Shown: positions 28,201-41,185 of the stretch, piece by piece | Position numbering within the stretch: the first letter of the stretch is position 1 | How the letters are laid out: every line of letters begins with the position of its first letter | Source: Anarhynchus alexandrinus | Taxonomy: Eukaryota; Chordata; Aves; Charadriiformes; Charadriidae | NCBI GenBank assembly: GCA_008711295.1 | Contig: VUYV01000399.1 | Location: 329,646-393,645, forward strand | DNA: 64,000 bases | Reading direction: 5' to 3' | The notes under the pieces: model-generated | Told to the model about the DNA's origin: nothing | The model's database searches: none | The model's input: the letters and a program-made list of their open reading frames with translations, nothing else | Translations under genes and position numbers: made by a program

Positions 28201-28590
28201 GCCACAGACAGCAGTTGCATAGCTCCCTTCATCAGCAGAATGGCTTCAGTACATCCACACCCCGTGGCGAGAGGATAAATCAGCAAATATAATCAAAGAG
28301 GAGGGAGGAAGGGAGAACAAACGCCTCTTTGGATCCCTGACCCATTTTCCACAGCAGCAGAAATTAGACTTTTGCTTTGTGTCTTTCCACCCTAATTGTG
28401 GACTGTGGCTGCAGCTTCACCCCGTGAAGTACTGCACTTGAGTGATGGATCCTCTGTTGACACCATGTACATGCTTTTCTAGACCTGACAGGATTTTGGC
28501 TAGTAAAGGATTTTATGTAAGACATACCAGAATGGTTTTTATTGTACCTACATCAGCATAAATTACATAAAAATATACATCTGCCTCTCC

Positions 28591-28619
28591 CTGATGTTGT
28601 CACTGATGTTCCTGATGTT
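28591..28619. repeat. Short CTGATGTT repeat cluster
   Basis: The octamer CTGATGTT, or ACTGATGTT, occurs three times, at 28591, 28603 and 28612, with short irregular spacers. Confidence 0.75.
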
Positions 28620-30561
28620 CACTGTTTTTAACATGTTTATATATAAGAACACAGCTGAGGAGCTTTGTTGGGTTGAGACGTCATGTACTTGCTGTCAGGC
28701 TGTGGCAGTCACAGAAGAGCCAGCTGGGACCTGAGGGCAGCCCAGGCATCTGTGTGGTTGTTTTTCAGTTGGACCTTGGGGAGCAGGACAAGACCGCCTT
28801 GGTTGCATGATGGAGATGCTTACGCTGCTTCAGGCAGTGCTGCTCACCGGCTGGAGCCCACAGCACTGTCCCAGCACAACTCCTCCCGCGGCCCTTCATC
28901 TCCCACCACCCAGCATGGTCTGGAAACACAAGCACCTCTTGCAGCCTTCCCAGTTCGTTTGCCTGACCTCAGGCAACTCTTCATCTGTGAAAGGGGGGAA
29001 AAGTGGTCATATACTGCATATATAATAATCTGCCTTCTTATGACATCACCTGCATGACATTGCACCTTGGTGTGATGCCATAGGGTTCCTACATACTTGC
29101 TGCATCGGAGCATCCTTATGAGCTCGTGGTCTGGTAGAGGTTTGTTATCAGCACGTTGCAGACAGATGCAGGCATTGAGGACAGGAGGTGGAATACCTGG
29201 AGCAGAGAGTTTTCGAGCTCAGCCAGACGTATTTGTGAAGCGGAGTTTTTCATCCTTGCGCTTTGTGACGTGAAGGTGATGGGAGTCACACTGCCCTACT
29301 GAAGGTCTGTGCAAAACACATTCACTCTGAATACTGCTGGAGGCATTGCGAAAAACATGGTTGCCACCTTGTATGTATCAACATGTCCTGCAGAGACATG
29401 CAGGGTCAAGACAGCGCCATCCTATTCAACAGCCCAGAATTTCCCCTGCTGCGTAGGGCTGTGCTCCAGGGACCTCTTTTCGATGCATCAGATGTACAGT
29501 CATGTCACATAAACAGGACCCAGACAGCAAAAACCGAGCTTGCTGCTCATTAAGCATCTTTATTATCGCATGTCTGAATAGCGATAAAATCCAAATGCTG
29601 TATACACAACTATATGTCAAAATAAGGACTTTATGAACAAAGAAAACATACAGGATGTGTTTTAATTCTTGTCCTCTTAAAAGGCAAATAATTAAGATGA
29701 TGAAGAAGATTGCTTTTACCATCCTCAGAAAAAGGGAAGAAGGGGAACCTTCACATATACAATGTGCCAAAAAGAAAGGAAAACTAGATATACGGTTGTT
29801 TAGGAATAATTTTCAAAAAACCTTTCCTGTTATCTTACAGTCTTCATGGTTATCCACCAGGAAAAAACAAATCACAGCTATTTACATAGCCTGGATTTTA
29901 TTTAGTTCCCCTCTTTTCCAGCATGACTGTAGTTCTGGCTGCTCTTAGGAAAGTTAGGAAATGAGTTAGCTTCAATATTAACGTAGTGAGTTACATTTGC
30001 AAAGGCAATCAAGAGCTTTACACGGTGTTCTGAAACACCGGAATTCAATTCACAGGCTTTGCCAAAGCTCTATTTTTATTTTGCCTTCATCTGATGTTAT
30101 CAAGGTTGTTCATGTTCCAAAAATGGATGAGTTTTAGCAGTAGTTAGCAGTTGGTAATAGGAGTCAAGAAGACCGAGGCTTTTAACACATTCAGAATGTT
30201 TAATTTCCCCTCCATCTGATGATAATAATTTAACATGTAAAAAAAAAAATAACACAAAAATTATGTGGATTTAAAAAAGCCTCCCACACACCTTATGGAA
30301 TTAAAATACTGTGTGGGCCTGGAACCACGAGTATGTTCACTAAGTATGATCTCCAGAAGCATGTTATATTTGAGAAAAAAATTAAATGAAAAATTAATCA
30401 TAGTTGTTTTATCCAAACACTCTGCTTTCCTAACATTTTGCTTATGCCCATTAGGTAATCATGCCATTTACGTTTAACTAAAAATTTTCCTTAGGGTGAT
30501 ATCTGTAAAATTTAAATATTTACTTATTCATTTGGGAAGTTTCTATTATTGGAACATAATG

Positions 30562-30852
30562 TTACGGTAAGTCTTGAAGTATGTCCAAGGGAAGGTCAGG
30601 CTTTGCCGAGACTTTCTTAGCTGAAGCTTTTTCACACCAAAATGTATTTAACAGTATAGTCTGCTGCGTATTTTCATAAGGTCGGATGATTTTGGTTGTG
30701 GCATGAAGAGCTGGTTGAAAGTCTGGCTTCCCAAGCAGACTTGGCACACAACCAAGATATATAGTATGCTTTGCAGAGTCACATAACAGGCTGACGCACA
30801 AGAGGTACTGGAGATAAATGTGGGAAATCCTATCTGCTTCGTCATCCAATAG
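30562..30852 (-). other. Exon-like open frame after a strong acceptor, no known family
   Basis: On the minus strand a pyrimidine tract of T, C and T ending TTTCCTCTCCACAG forms a textbook splice acceptor just upstream of base 30852. The sequence then stays open for 96 codons to a TAA at its low-coordinate end, reading LLDDEADRISHIYLQYLL onward and ending DLPLDILQDLP. The open frame fits a terminal coding exon, but a second frame is also open across most of the stretch, so chance is possible. No homologous protein is known to me, and no upstream partner exon was found. A weak donor-like GTAACA lies at the end. Confidence 0.22.
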
Positions 30853-32488
30853 CTGTGGAGAGGAAAAAAAAAAACAACCCCTAAACCTTTCTCTGAGACA
30901 TTTTTAGGAAGCAATGTGATGAATATATACTATAAATGCTTTTTGTGGATTTTTTTTTTTAAGCATGGCAGGTGGGACCCAGAACTTGTTAAAACAAGAC
31001 AGGATAGACACAGTCTCAGTGTGTTCAGGAATACGTATGTTACTGCATTTTATTAATAATTAGCCTTCTTTAATTTACCTAAGAAAAACATTTATTTTAA
31101 TGGTACCAGTAGTGCTGCGAAATGAGAACACCACACGATGCAGTATAGTATAGTTACAGTAGTAAATAATCCCATTCTGACTGTTGTAACAACTATTGTA
31201 GATTTTAATCTCAGAATTAGATTAGGTTAGAAACACCAGGAGGTGAAACTGCAAAATCTGCAGAGCAGGAAAAAAGTTGAAGCTGAGGGAAGGGGCTCTC
31301 ATTTCCTATAGCCGCTCATCTTAAATTGCTGCCCATTACACAGCGGATGAAGTACTCGCAAAGTCAGAGCGCTGCTCGTCTCCACTGTTCCCAGTGGCCA
31401 TATGCAGATGCTGACCATGTCTGCATCATTTGTAAACGCTTTTTATATTGTCTCCGCAGTAAATTTATTGCAATATGAAATGTGTAAAATTTGTGGTAAA
31501 ACTTACTCATTTTATTGATTAAAAGGACGACATTGCTCACAGTGAGCCCTTTTTGAAATCTGAGTTGATCTGGAAATAATCTTGTAGTTGGTAGAGCTTA
31601 AAAATGTAATAAAATGTGGAGGTTTTTTTGGTTATAATTTAGGATACAAGAGTCAGTGAAGAGAATGCAGAATGACGCACGTACAAAATACAAATACACA
31701 CAAACCAGAGATATTTTGTATAGTGGTGGTGGCTTGTAGTATAGACCCTTTATGGTACCGTTAGACTACAGTTAAGAATTAAATTACAAAGAAATTTATC
31801 AATGATGATTTTGTACTATGTATACTTTGACAGGTTTCATTCATAAATCTCGTATACTAAGAGCGTTTTACGAGATATCCTTACAGAAGCACTAAAATGA
31901 TACAGTAACTGTGAGCAGATTTTGCCAAAAAACATTTCCTGAAGACGACAGTCATGCACAGCAAACCAGAAATATGCTATTTTTAAATGGATTTGTATAT
32001 AGAAAGCATCTTCGGGAGGAAGAGATGGAATTTTATCTTCCTTAGGTATACGCCCGTTGTTAAGATATTTTTATCGTGTACTGCAATCTAATGTTAGATC
32101 ACATAAGAGAGGGTTTGCACATTCCTTTCTCATTTCTGTTAGGAAATTAAATCCTGATAAGGTTCTATATGATGTCTCATTACTCTGTAGAATAACAATT
32201 CAAAGACCAGAAACACATATGGTTTTTTATCTTTATGATCCGATTTTGATCACTGGAGTTGGCTTCCTGCTGCTGTTTTCATGAGGTCAGAAAATGCTTT
32301 GCCCGAAATCCACTTATTTTGCTTCTAGCCTTTAGTTTGAGGAACGTTCTGTTAAATCCAAAATACACGGTTGCAATATTGAGCAAAAATTGGCTTCCAG
32401 CTAATAAATTAATACAAATACTATTTGGTTTTCTCTCAGTTTTCTCATTAGTTCCTCATATGAAGGGTGAGTAAACTGCAGATGAGAA

Positions 32489-32740
32489 ATGACAAGAAAA
32501 CATATTTTGCAAAATGAAGCATCAGTTACAGTCAAAGAATTGACTGTACTGGAAATTAAGCAATGAGGAAAACAAATTGTGGATGTGAGGAGTCTGCGAT
32601 GCCGATATGAAACACAGTATGGGCTTGCAGCCCTGAAGGGAGAGCGCAAGGGCAGGTTGGAGTATCAATGTCAGCCCTTACTGGAGAGCCTCTACAAGTA
32701 TAACGCAAGAAAGATTAAAGAGACCATCAAAGAGCAGTAA
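32489..32740 (+). pseudogene. Possible degenerate coding fragment, one in-frame stop
   Basis: From an ATG at 32489 the frame runs 25 codons to a TGA at 32564-32566, then continues open for 57 codons to a TAA ending at 32740. The second half has protein-like composition, with alternating charged and hydrophobic residues: CRYETQYGLAALKGERKGR in the middle and a basic C-terminus ending KETIKEQ. No family is recognised, no poly-A tail follows, and no good splice sites flank it. It may be a relic of a processed pseudogene or transposon, or simply chance. Confidence 0.2.
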
Positions 32741-35384
32741 AGTTCCTCCTACCCTAGGCTGAAGATACAAGTTACCCCATCTAGCCTTAGACTAGATGCT
32801 TAATTTTCAGGTGATGATGGTATTGCGTAGGCTTTCTGTAATTGGCGGAGAGAAAACTGTTAGCGGTGGTGCGTTTTATCCCATCCCCAAAGGCAGGCAC
32901 TACGCACTTAATGACTTTTACTTGGCTGCAGTCTTGACAGGAATGCCCATCTTAGACACGTCTACTTGAAGAGTCGGTAAGGTAGACCTGTGCCCTGCAT
33001 CTTCATGCTCAATCTCAACAGTGGCATTCCCTGAGTGTTATTTTTATTCTTGAAGTCTCTCAATGAGACAACTTTGTTACAGCTCCTGCTTTTCAACCTT
33101 TACGGTGTTATTACGAAACTAATCCATGTTTTTCTTTCTGAAAGTAATGTGGAGGACATAATGGAGATGAATATCCAGCCAAAGAACTTAAATTGCTGTC
33201 TCTAAGCGATGACCTTTAAATATAATCTGCCTGCAAGAAGATTACACTTTTGGTCATTTGGATATAAATATACTTTTATAAGAGAATTTTCTGCTCTGGA
33301 AAGCGAGCGGAGGGAATTTAGAGAAGATGTACAAAAAATACTAGGAGGCTCAAGGAATCAATTTATGTTCAAGAATTAAAGTAATGACAATAAAGCTTTA
33401 CCAGAAGCTACAGGGATACGGGGACTTCAGTGTCATGCAGAAATGCACGAGTATCTGTGAAGAGGAAGAGAAAAGAAGATTTCAGTGTTCGGTCACATAA
33501 TTGATGGGGGTTTCAAGCTGACAAAAGTGTAGCAGTGAAGACATTTAAAAGCGGCAAATTCAGACAATGTAGGGGGTGAGGGACCATCCTGGCAGTGGCT
33601 GAGTTCTACCAGGCTCAGTTGTAATAAACACAAGCTACAGATCTCAAGATCTGCTTCAGAAGATGTAGGGTGGAGGTTTCTTAGGGGTTTGGGGTTTTTT
33701 TTGTCCATTTAGGGTTTTTTTGTTTTCAAAGTGACTCGAGATCAGCAGGTTTAAACATGTCTTATTTCTTCTAGGATTTTAAGTATTTGAGTGCAGATGT
33801 TTTTTGGGTTTTGTTTTTCATTTTTTTTTCTTCCCTTCTGCGTGTTTTCTACGTGTTTTGTTTTGTTGTTTTTGTTTTATAGGAAATTCATTTTCTTGTA
33901 AAAATATACAGCACACTGGTTCCCAGGGAATAATTTAGTTTTATTTCTGTTTTGACTTCTAGAACATTTTATACTTCCTACTCTTACTACTTGCATTTCA
34001 AATACATTAGGGTCATTGGTTCTAATGGGAATGCCAATGTTAAGGTCAGTTCAAGGGTAATTTAATATGTTTAGGAGATGTCAGCATAGAAATTGTGTAA
34101 AAGCAAATATGCATTATTTTGACTGCTTGTAGATATAGATAATAGATAAAATTCAGGTTTGTGTGGAAAAAGCATAATATACATTTATGGCAGTATGTTA
34201 AGGGACGTTGGAGTGTCTGTAGAAATTGGGAAAGTGGAAAATTAAGCTCCTAACTATTTTTATATATATACGCACATGCTGCGTCACAATTATGCGAGGA
34301 AGGAAGTGAAAGATGGTCTTTTAAAACTGGAGAAGGTAAATTTTTGGTGGCCCTATCCCCGTACTTATCAGAAGGAACTGTTGCTCTCAAGGGCCATGTG
34401 AACATGGCTGTAGAGCAGAAAAATCTTGAAACTACCTAAACCTTTTTTCACTCAGATAATAAATAAATGAGGTCAGAATACATATTATTTTAATTAAATT
34501 AATGTGTAGTCATTAAAATTAACAATACTTCATCCTCCTGTCTTGGAGACAAGAAGGACTGTTAATTCAGGGTTCAGCAATATGAAAGCAGTATAACTCC
34601 AAGGCAACTCAAAAATTGGATGGAAAAACAACTGCTCATGTTGCTGTTTGGGCACAGATTTTCAGCTTACCCATGGCAGTTGTCTTGATATTGCTATTAA
34701 TAGTATTCTGCCTTGCCTTCTGATTACACAGGTTTTCCAAGAAAATGTACATTTAGATAAAACTTAGCATGATTTATATAGCTTGAGCTAATGAGTAAGT
34801 TTTTACTTAATTAAATGAATTATGTAGACGTTTTTTAATTGTCAAAATGCCAAAACCGATATTCTGGGCTTTGGAAATCCTCTCTATTTTTAGAACAATA
34901 CTGACTTTGTTTCTTATAATGAAATTTTTTCAGGCTAGCAATCTATAATATGCTCGAGGCTATTTTGATATGGCTATCTTTAATTAAGCACAGTTATTAA
35001 TATTTTGAAAGTTGGGTTAAATTCTTTTGATAGTATTTTTACATGCCTATTTGTAATTATATTCTTTCGCTACAGCAGACAGATTGGTAAGTCATTAGCT
35101 ATTAAGGAAAAAAATATAATTGTTCTAATGAGTAAACAGAGCCTTTCACACAGTGAGTTGATAGTGTTAAGCACCACTCAGGAGGACCACAATGAGTACT
35201 TCAAGACTATTACCGTACTGCATGTATCTACCTGTATTTGAATCATAAGTCATAAAAATTGTGGGGTTTTAAAATTATGATGATGATGTATCATGCAGCT
35301 CATACATATTCCTGCAAGGAGTTCTATGTTTTAAGATGTACAGTAAAAAAGGTAAATTAACCATAAAAGTCTAGTCCGATACAA

Positions 35385-35575
35385 TCAGGAGATGAAATTT
35401 TGGTGCAGAAGAGTAAACCAATGTAGACATAAGGCTCTGACAGCCTCTGGATCTTGCTTCGTTTTCCCAAGAAGCCTTGCAGCGCTATTGACAATGCGTG
35501 TCGAGTGCTCTACTGCCCAGGATCCACAGGGTAAAGCTACGACTGCCTTAATTATCCTCCCCATTCTCACTGCTC
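35385..35575 (-). mobile_element. Possible ancient LINE reverse-transcriptase relic (L2-like)
   Basis: A minus-strand frame of about 60 codons includes IVNSAARLLGKTKQ and, 14 residues after AARLL, the triplet LHW. Ancient LINE polymerases of the L2 group and relatives commonly carry a QNxAARLL block followed some 16 residues later by LHWLPV near the C-terminus. Order and approximate spacing fit, but only this block matches and the tail diverges. The alternative is a chance open frame. A translated search against L2 and CR1 consensi would decide it. Confidence 0.3.
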
Positions 35576-36861
35576 CTGAAGGTTTAAAACAAACTCTTTG
35601 ATTATATACGTATATAATTATTACTTGCTCCTTCTATAAGCTGCGGTGTAAAGGCAATACGTCATATTATACAATATTAGAAATATTCTTCCCTAGCACG
35701 TACTTAATATTCTGCTGTGTTTTGGTATTGTTAGAACAAGCGCCCTGTGCAAGTGAACCAATTAATGCCTGATGTGATTTATGGTGTCTTAAATTGGGAG
35801 GTTGTAACCATAAATATTGCAAAGGGGTTTGATTTTCAGATGATGCCAAATGATCCCATTCTAAAAATTGGATGTTGCTGAAATGTGTAATACTAGGGAA
35901 GTAAACACATTATTTTTAATTTCATTTCCATTCTTTTCTGTGACTATTACAGATCACATGAAAAAGGAAGCCATAATAGTGTGTCATATATTGAACTGAA
36001 TGAAATGTATTAAAATATTAACCGCTGGAGTTTTTTTCCCCAGTGGGTCTCTAATTTATATTGGCTCATTCAGGAATAGTATAGTGCTACTTTCTGACCT
36101 GTCGTCAGCATCACCCCAGCTCTCTTCAGCTTACACAGTGAGAAAATTATGTTGTTCAACTGAATGCTAAAGAAGCAAACAGCATTTAAGATTAATTTTA
36201 GAGGCTAGCCCTTCCAAAAAAAAATGTTTTAAATGATTTCTTTCATCCCTGAAAGATTTTAGAAACCGTTTTATTCATCCTTTCATTACTGTTGCATAAA
36301 GACTAATGAATATATAAATTTCCAATGTTGCCTGTGTACACATAGGTAGGTACACATGTTTACGCACACAAAAATATGTATGTGTGTATATAGGGAGACA
36401 GAATGAGTGAATACTGGTTGTGTTCTGAGTTCTTCTGTTACCGGTTCTCCTGAACTTCTTGATCTCATGATCACCACCCAGTGGAAAAGCTTGGAGCTAA
36501 TGCCAAGTCTTGAGGTGAACTTCAGAACTTCTTCCAATGGAAATACCTACTACTTCAGTAAATGAGCCCAAGCTCACTGAAGGTGGCGTTTCCTATTGAC
36601 TGTGGAGGACTTGTGATCAATTCTTTAGATTCCAGATCTTTTAACTCTGGAAAAAGTTGTGTGGACGTTGGCAAGGAAAATAATCTCTTTCTGATAAATG
36701 GCCACAATCCATCTGCTATCCCAGCTCTCAAAATGTACTGTTTTCCTATTTATTCACTAATTTGCTTTTCTTTACCAGGTTTTCCTTTGATGCCTCGTTT
36801 ATTTTGGTTAAAAGCCTTTAGTTTCTTAAGTATCTTTGAAGTGTTGTATTCTTTAACAAAG

Positions 36862-36919
36862 CAAGTTTTAACTGGTTAAAATTAAGTAAAAACTTTTAAT
36901 TGGTAAAAGTTAAAACTTG
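36862..36919. repeat. Inverted repeat, 11-bp perfect arms
   Basis: CAAGTTTTAAC at 36862-36872 is exactly complementary to GTTAAAACTTG at 36909-36919. The 36-nt spacer contains TTAAAATT and CTTTTAATT, which can pair in part and extend the stem. The elements are AT-rich, with no recognised transposon ends. Confidence 0.8.
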
Positions 36920-39439
36920 GTGCTCATTATGTAGGTAACTTCCTTTGCAGAAAAGTAGAAGACGCTTGAAGGGCTCCTTGAAACCTCTTTGGATTATGGA
37001 GATAATGTGTCGTTGGCTTTAATATTGTGCCAGCTATGTAACCTGTCTGCTGGATTTAGGGGATTTTGGCTGGTGGCTCTGCAGAACTGCACCCATTCTG
37101 TGGTCTTTCTGCATTTGCTTTTTGATTTATGGAGGGGTATATTTTTTTACTGACTTTTCCCATGCTGTCACTGGAAGATTGTTCCTTGCTGGATTGTTAT
37201 AGAAGTGAAGCTGAAGAGGATTTTATACAGCAGTCAGTTGTGAAAAATGGAGGTATTGCCTTTGATGGGATTATATGACTCAATTTTTGTCATATGATAG
37301 TCATAATTTGATTTCTTTTTTTCTGTTTGATTTTGACTTGGGTGTTTGATTTGAGTGGATGTTTGGAAACTTTTAATTCTATCACAGGTTGTTCTCAGGA
37401 TTCATTTACCAGTTGCTGGCTCCATTTGTTTTTCACATGGAGCCATTCTTCAAGCATGCGTGATGGAGGATTTGCTTGCAAGACGGTGTTTAGCATAGCA
37501 GAGTGAATTGCATTTTCAGTGTTTGAAACAGGCAACAGTTGCTTTTGCAGAGGGCTCTTTTTACCTTGGCTTAGACCATCAGGTAGTTTTTGGCCCTTGT
37601 AAAAGTCTCCTGCTATTTAATGCTTTCGTGGTACATCAGTTACTTGTTGATGCCACCTCATATTCTGAGTGTGGTTTGCAATTTTTTTCTTTTTTCTTTT
37701 TTTTTTAAAGGAGGGATTAGGGACTAAAAAAAGGAGGAGTGTGCATGAGCTGTTGGGGAAACTCTGCAGCATAAACATTAAGAAGGGAAGATACAGAGAA
37801 CAGTGTATTTGGTTCAATAACAACAGAAAGTTTTTTTTCTCCCAATAGTATCCTAAAGCAGACAGTGGTAGCATTGGTAATTTGGAAGAGAAGGGGCAGA
37901 AAAGCATTTGCATCTCTTACCCACATTAATTATTTGTTTGGGGCTAGATATGGATGCTATGTGGATATGTGAAAAGAGAGAAGGGGTAATTCTCGCCAGA
38001 CTGCTTCTTCCTGAAGCTGTTCTGCAAGAGCTGCGGTATAAAATTATATGCTCTGGAGGGCTGAAGGAGCAAAGAAAAGAAAAAAAAGTACAGTTTGTTT
38101 TAATAAATCTTTGTTGCTACTTCGGGGATCAAGCAGAAATATTTGTTTAAGCCTTTGCAGTCCCCTTCCTGTGACTTTTTGCAGGCTACAGCCCACGATT
38201 TGACTGCACGCTACGGGGCTTGAAATCACTATTGCCTTTCCTCAGCTTTTGTGATACCAGCGCTCCGCTTAGCTCACGCGTTGAAATAGGGAACCCACTC
38301 GGATACTCTTCACATACGGTGAAGGAGGTGCTGAGGAACTAGGCTACCAGAGTGTCCCAGTTTCCTTTCTTCTAGCTTCACCACCCACGTAGCTGATGAA
38401 TGAATGCAGTTGTAATATAGTGTATAATGTGTATTACACCATAATGGCTTTTAAAAGGTACACAGGATACTCCCATTTTTCCTTCTGCTTAATGCAAGGA
38501 TGACAGACATCTGAAGTGGGGAAAAAAATCCGAGGCTAAGTGGGGAAAAAAAAAGGCAATAAAAGGAGACTGAAAGTGCAGGAGACGGTAAAAAGGTGTG
38601 TCTCAGACAGCAGATTACTTACAGGGAGATATTCTTAGGATAAACTGAATTTTACTGAATTCAATAAGAATTGCTATGGGAGCTGAATTGAGTTTCTTGT
38701 GACTTAGAGCACAGATATTTCTTTCTATCCTTGATGGCTATGTTTCAGCAGTGAGTGAATGATTTCTCAGGATATGTTCACTCGGTAACACATACGCTGT
38801 GCCGTGCTTTAAAGGCTGTTAAACAAAAGGGGATTGTTTATACTGGTGACTATTTTTTCTGGATTATGCCACGAGTATTTCTTGAATGATGAATATTATT
38901 AAAAGTTAAAATGCAGAATACTCAGTATTGTCACAGGCAGAAAACCAGTACAATGTATGTGAACTAGTGTAATTTGTTCACTGGCTTCTAGTTCACAAGT
39001 TTTCCAGAAAGTCCCTCAAATTCATAGCCTGTTTCTTGAGTTGATATTTGCGGTTTTATACAGGAACAACTCCATGAAGATTTTTCCAAATAGGAAGTAT
39101 CAGGGAGAATAACAGAATGTGTAAATCAGGAGCACTGGTTATTTTATATGGCAGAGATTTGAATAAATAGCAGTGTACACAGCTCAAAACCCAGATACTT
39201 ACCCAGGGGAATACGACAGACAGAAATAGGTAAGACTGTATGTAGAAGCCATGGGGTTAGGGAATGATGAAAATTGCAATTTATTAAGATGATTAAAAAA
39301 AAAAACTTGGGAAGGAAGAAGCATCTTGAGCCTGTGTGATCACAATGGAGAAACAGAATGAGGCAGGAAAAGTACAGTGCAAGATTAAAGGAAGACACAC
39401 GAAGAAAACTGGAGATAGCAAAGTATCAGAAAAGCAGCC

Positions 39440-39455
39440 AAAAAAAAAAAAAAAA
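39440..39455. repeat. A16 tract
   Basis: Sixteen uninterrupted A on the plus strand. There is no sign that it is the tail of a retroposed copy. Confidence 0.9.
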
Positions 39456-40901
39456 GAGGCCAACCAGAATAAGTAGGAGCAGAAAATGTATATTTTGCTT
39501 ATTAGGTGCTATTTAGTACAACTTGTCATTTCTTTATAGAGTGCTTTGGAGGAATGAAGTGGTCTTTAGCTGTGGGGTTTTTCTTTTTCTTCTTTAATAG
39601 GGGAGGACAACAATCTTCATTAGCAGAAGCTATAGCAGCTTTTAAAATTGTTTAAGATACTCTCATTTGTTACAAAGCACACTGATCCTTTCAAACTTGA
39701 GCTACCCACGTAGATGATTTCTCTGTTGCTGCAATAAGATGTTTCCCATGTACTGTAACAAGAGTGTGCAAGCAGTGCCTGTACGCCTCTGAAAGACCAG
39801 AGAGCAGCTGTACAATCCTGAAAGGGCCCATGTCTGATTGCAGTAGGTGTAATTAAATGTGACGGTGACGTGTAATGAAATGGTCAGTGAAATGATTTCA
39901 GAGAAAAATGTTCTCATTCTTTGAAATGGTGGATGTGCGGTGTAGATGGTCTGTGAGGAATTGCATTCCCAGGCAGAAGGACCTTGACATTTAGAAGATG
40001 GAAAAAGTTGTTCTCCTCATCCAAGTTGGAATATATTTGTTCCCAGAAAGGGGTTGCATAATTTTCTCTTTTTCATTTTTTAAATTCTCTCTCTGTCTTT
40101 TCATTACTCTATCCTAACTCAACCTAGGACATTTTTGAAAGAGAATCACACCAGTGATCCTGTCTGAAACTGGAACCGGGCCTTAAATGTGCTGTGTTGT
40201 TAAATCTATCAAATATTTATGATATTGACTTCATTTTTACACTGTAATAAACTTGTCAGTTATTTCTGGATGTATACGTACATACTCGTAAGCAGAAAAA
40301 TAGTGTTATTATGTACGTGTACATTTTCACCCTTTTTTTGGGGCTGTAACAAGAAGCAGCAAATTCTGGTCTCTCACCTGCGTCTCAGCTGTCAAAACTT
40401 TCCACTTTTGCCATTTCCATGATTCCTTCCTAAGTACTGAAAATCATGAAGGATGAGTGACAGCTGTCAAAATTTACTGTTCACTGTGTACAAAGGGAAG
40501 TAATGACAGAAAATGCTTATCGGAGGAAGGCACCTCTCGTAAATTGGGGCTTCCTTCATCAAGGATACAAACCACAAAGGAATTTCTGCCAGGAAAGTGT
40601 TTGCCCCTCCTGCCCCCAATTTCCTGGAAGCAGTTCCTTTATTTTGGAGGACAACATGATAGGACGGTGGTGGTATTATGCTGCCAGCAGTAAATGCTGA
40701 CTAAGAGACATTTGCACATGTTACATCATGGTTCTGGGCTTATTTTCTAAGGTGTTCCTTCTTTTGGCACTGGGATCTCACCCCATAAATCTTGATTTTT
40801 GCAATCCAGAATAAAGGTAAAGCAGGCTGGAAGATGAGCCAGCTTAAGAGTTGTTTCAAGTCTTATGTGATAAAGCTTGCGAATCATTGATCTCTTAGGA
40901 T

Positions 40902-40921
40902 AAAAAAAAAAAAAAAAAAAA
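40902..40921. repeat. A20 tract
   Basis: Twenty uninterrupted A on the plus strand, about 180 bases before the CpG island begins. I saw no polyadenylation signal or coding relic in front of it that would mark a retrocopy. Confidence 0.9.
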
Positions 40922-41185
40922 GGAGGACTTGAGCATCTTTATTAAACATGGCTTATACTGTGACAAATTCTGGTTCTGGCAGCGAGTTCTGATTTGCGTG
41001 CTACAAAAAGAAAGACACACATATGATGATGAAGAAGTATGGTGCATATTACAGTTACCTCGTGCCGATGTACCTAACGGTTTTTAATGCATAGTTTGCT
41101 AGGGGCTTCACAAAACGGAGCGAGGACATTACACGTACGTTAAGGCTGAGCATCGCAGAGGCAGCGCCAGAGCCTGCAACAAGCC

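Larger units (their letters stand above)
20001..30000. other. Upstream intergenic DNA, block 3
   Basis: No recognisable gene. Listed repeats are at 20185-20217, 22200-22219 and 28591-28619. A minus-strand frame at 21359-21826 is open for 155 codons but begins with TTG and resembles nothing I know. From about 27940 to 29520 the DNA is visibly richer in G and C than its flanks. It has frames of 90-124 codons open on both strands and a good plus-strand acceptor (TTTCTTTGGCTTGCAG) ending near 27975. No matching donor or known protein was seen. Confidence 0.65.
30001..41099. other. Upstream intergenic DNA, block 4
   Basis: No named gene. This block lies directly upstream of the ZNF804A CpG island, so it may hold regulatory DNA, but no element is recognisable by eye. 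Listed inside it are the exon-like stretch 30562-30852 (-), the interrupted coding-like stretch 32489-32740 (+), the possible LINE relic 35385-35575 (-), the inverted repeat 36862-36919 and A tracts at 39440-39455 and 40902-40921. A plus-strand ATG frame of 105 codons at 36562-36879 matches nothing known. Confidence 0.65.

Noticed and set aside
40902..40921. A20 tract considered as the tail of a processed retrocopy
   Set aside because: No coding relic or polyadenylation signal precedes it and no flanking target duplication was seen.
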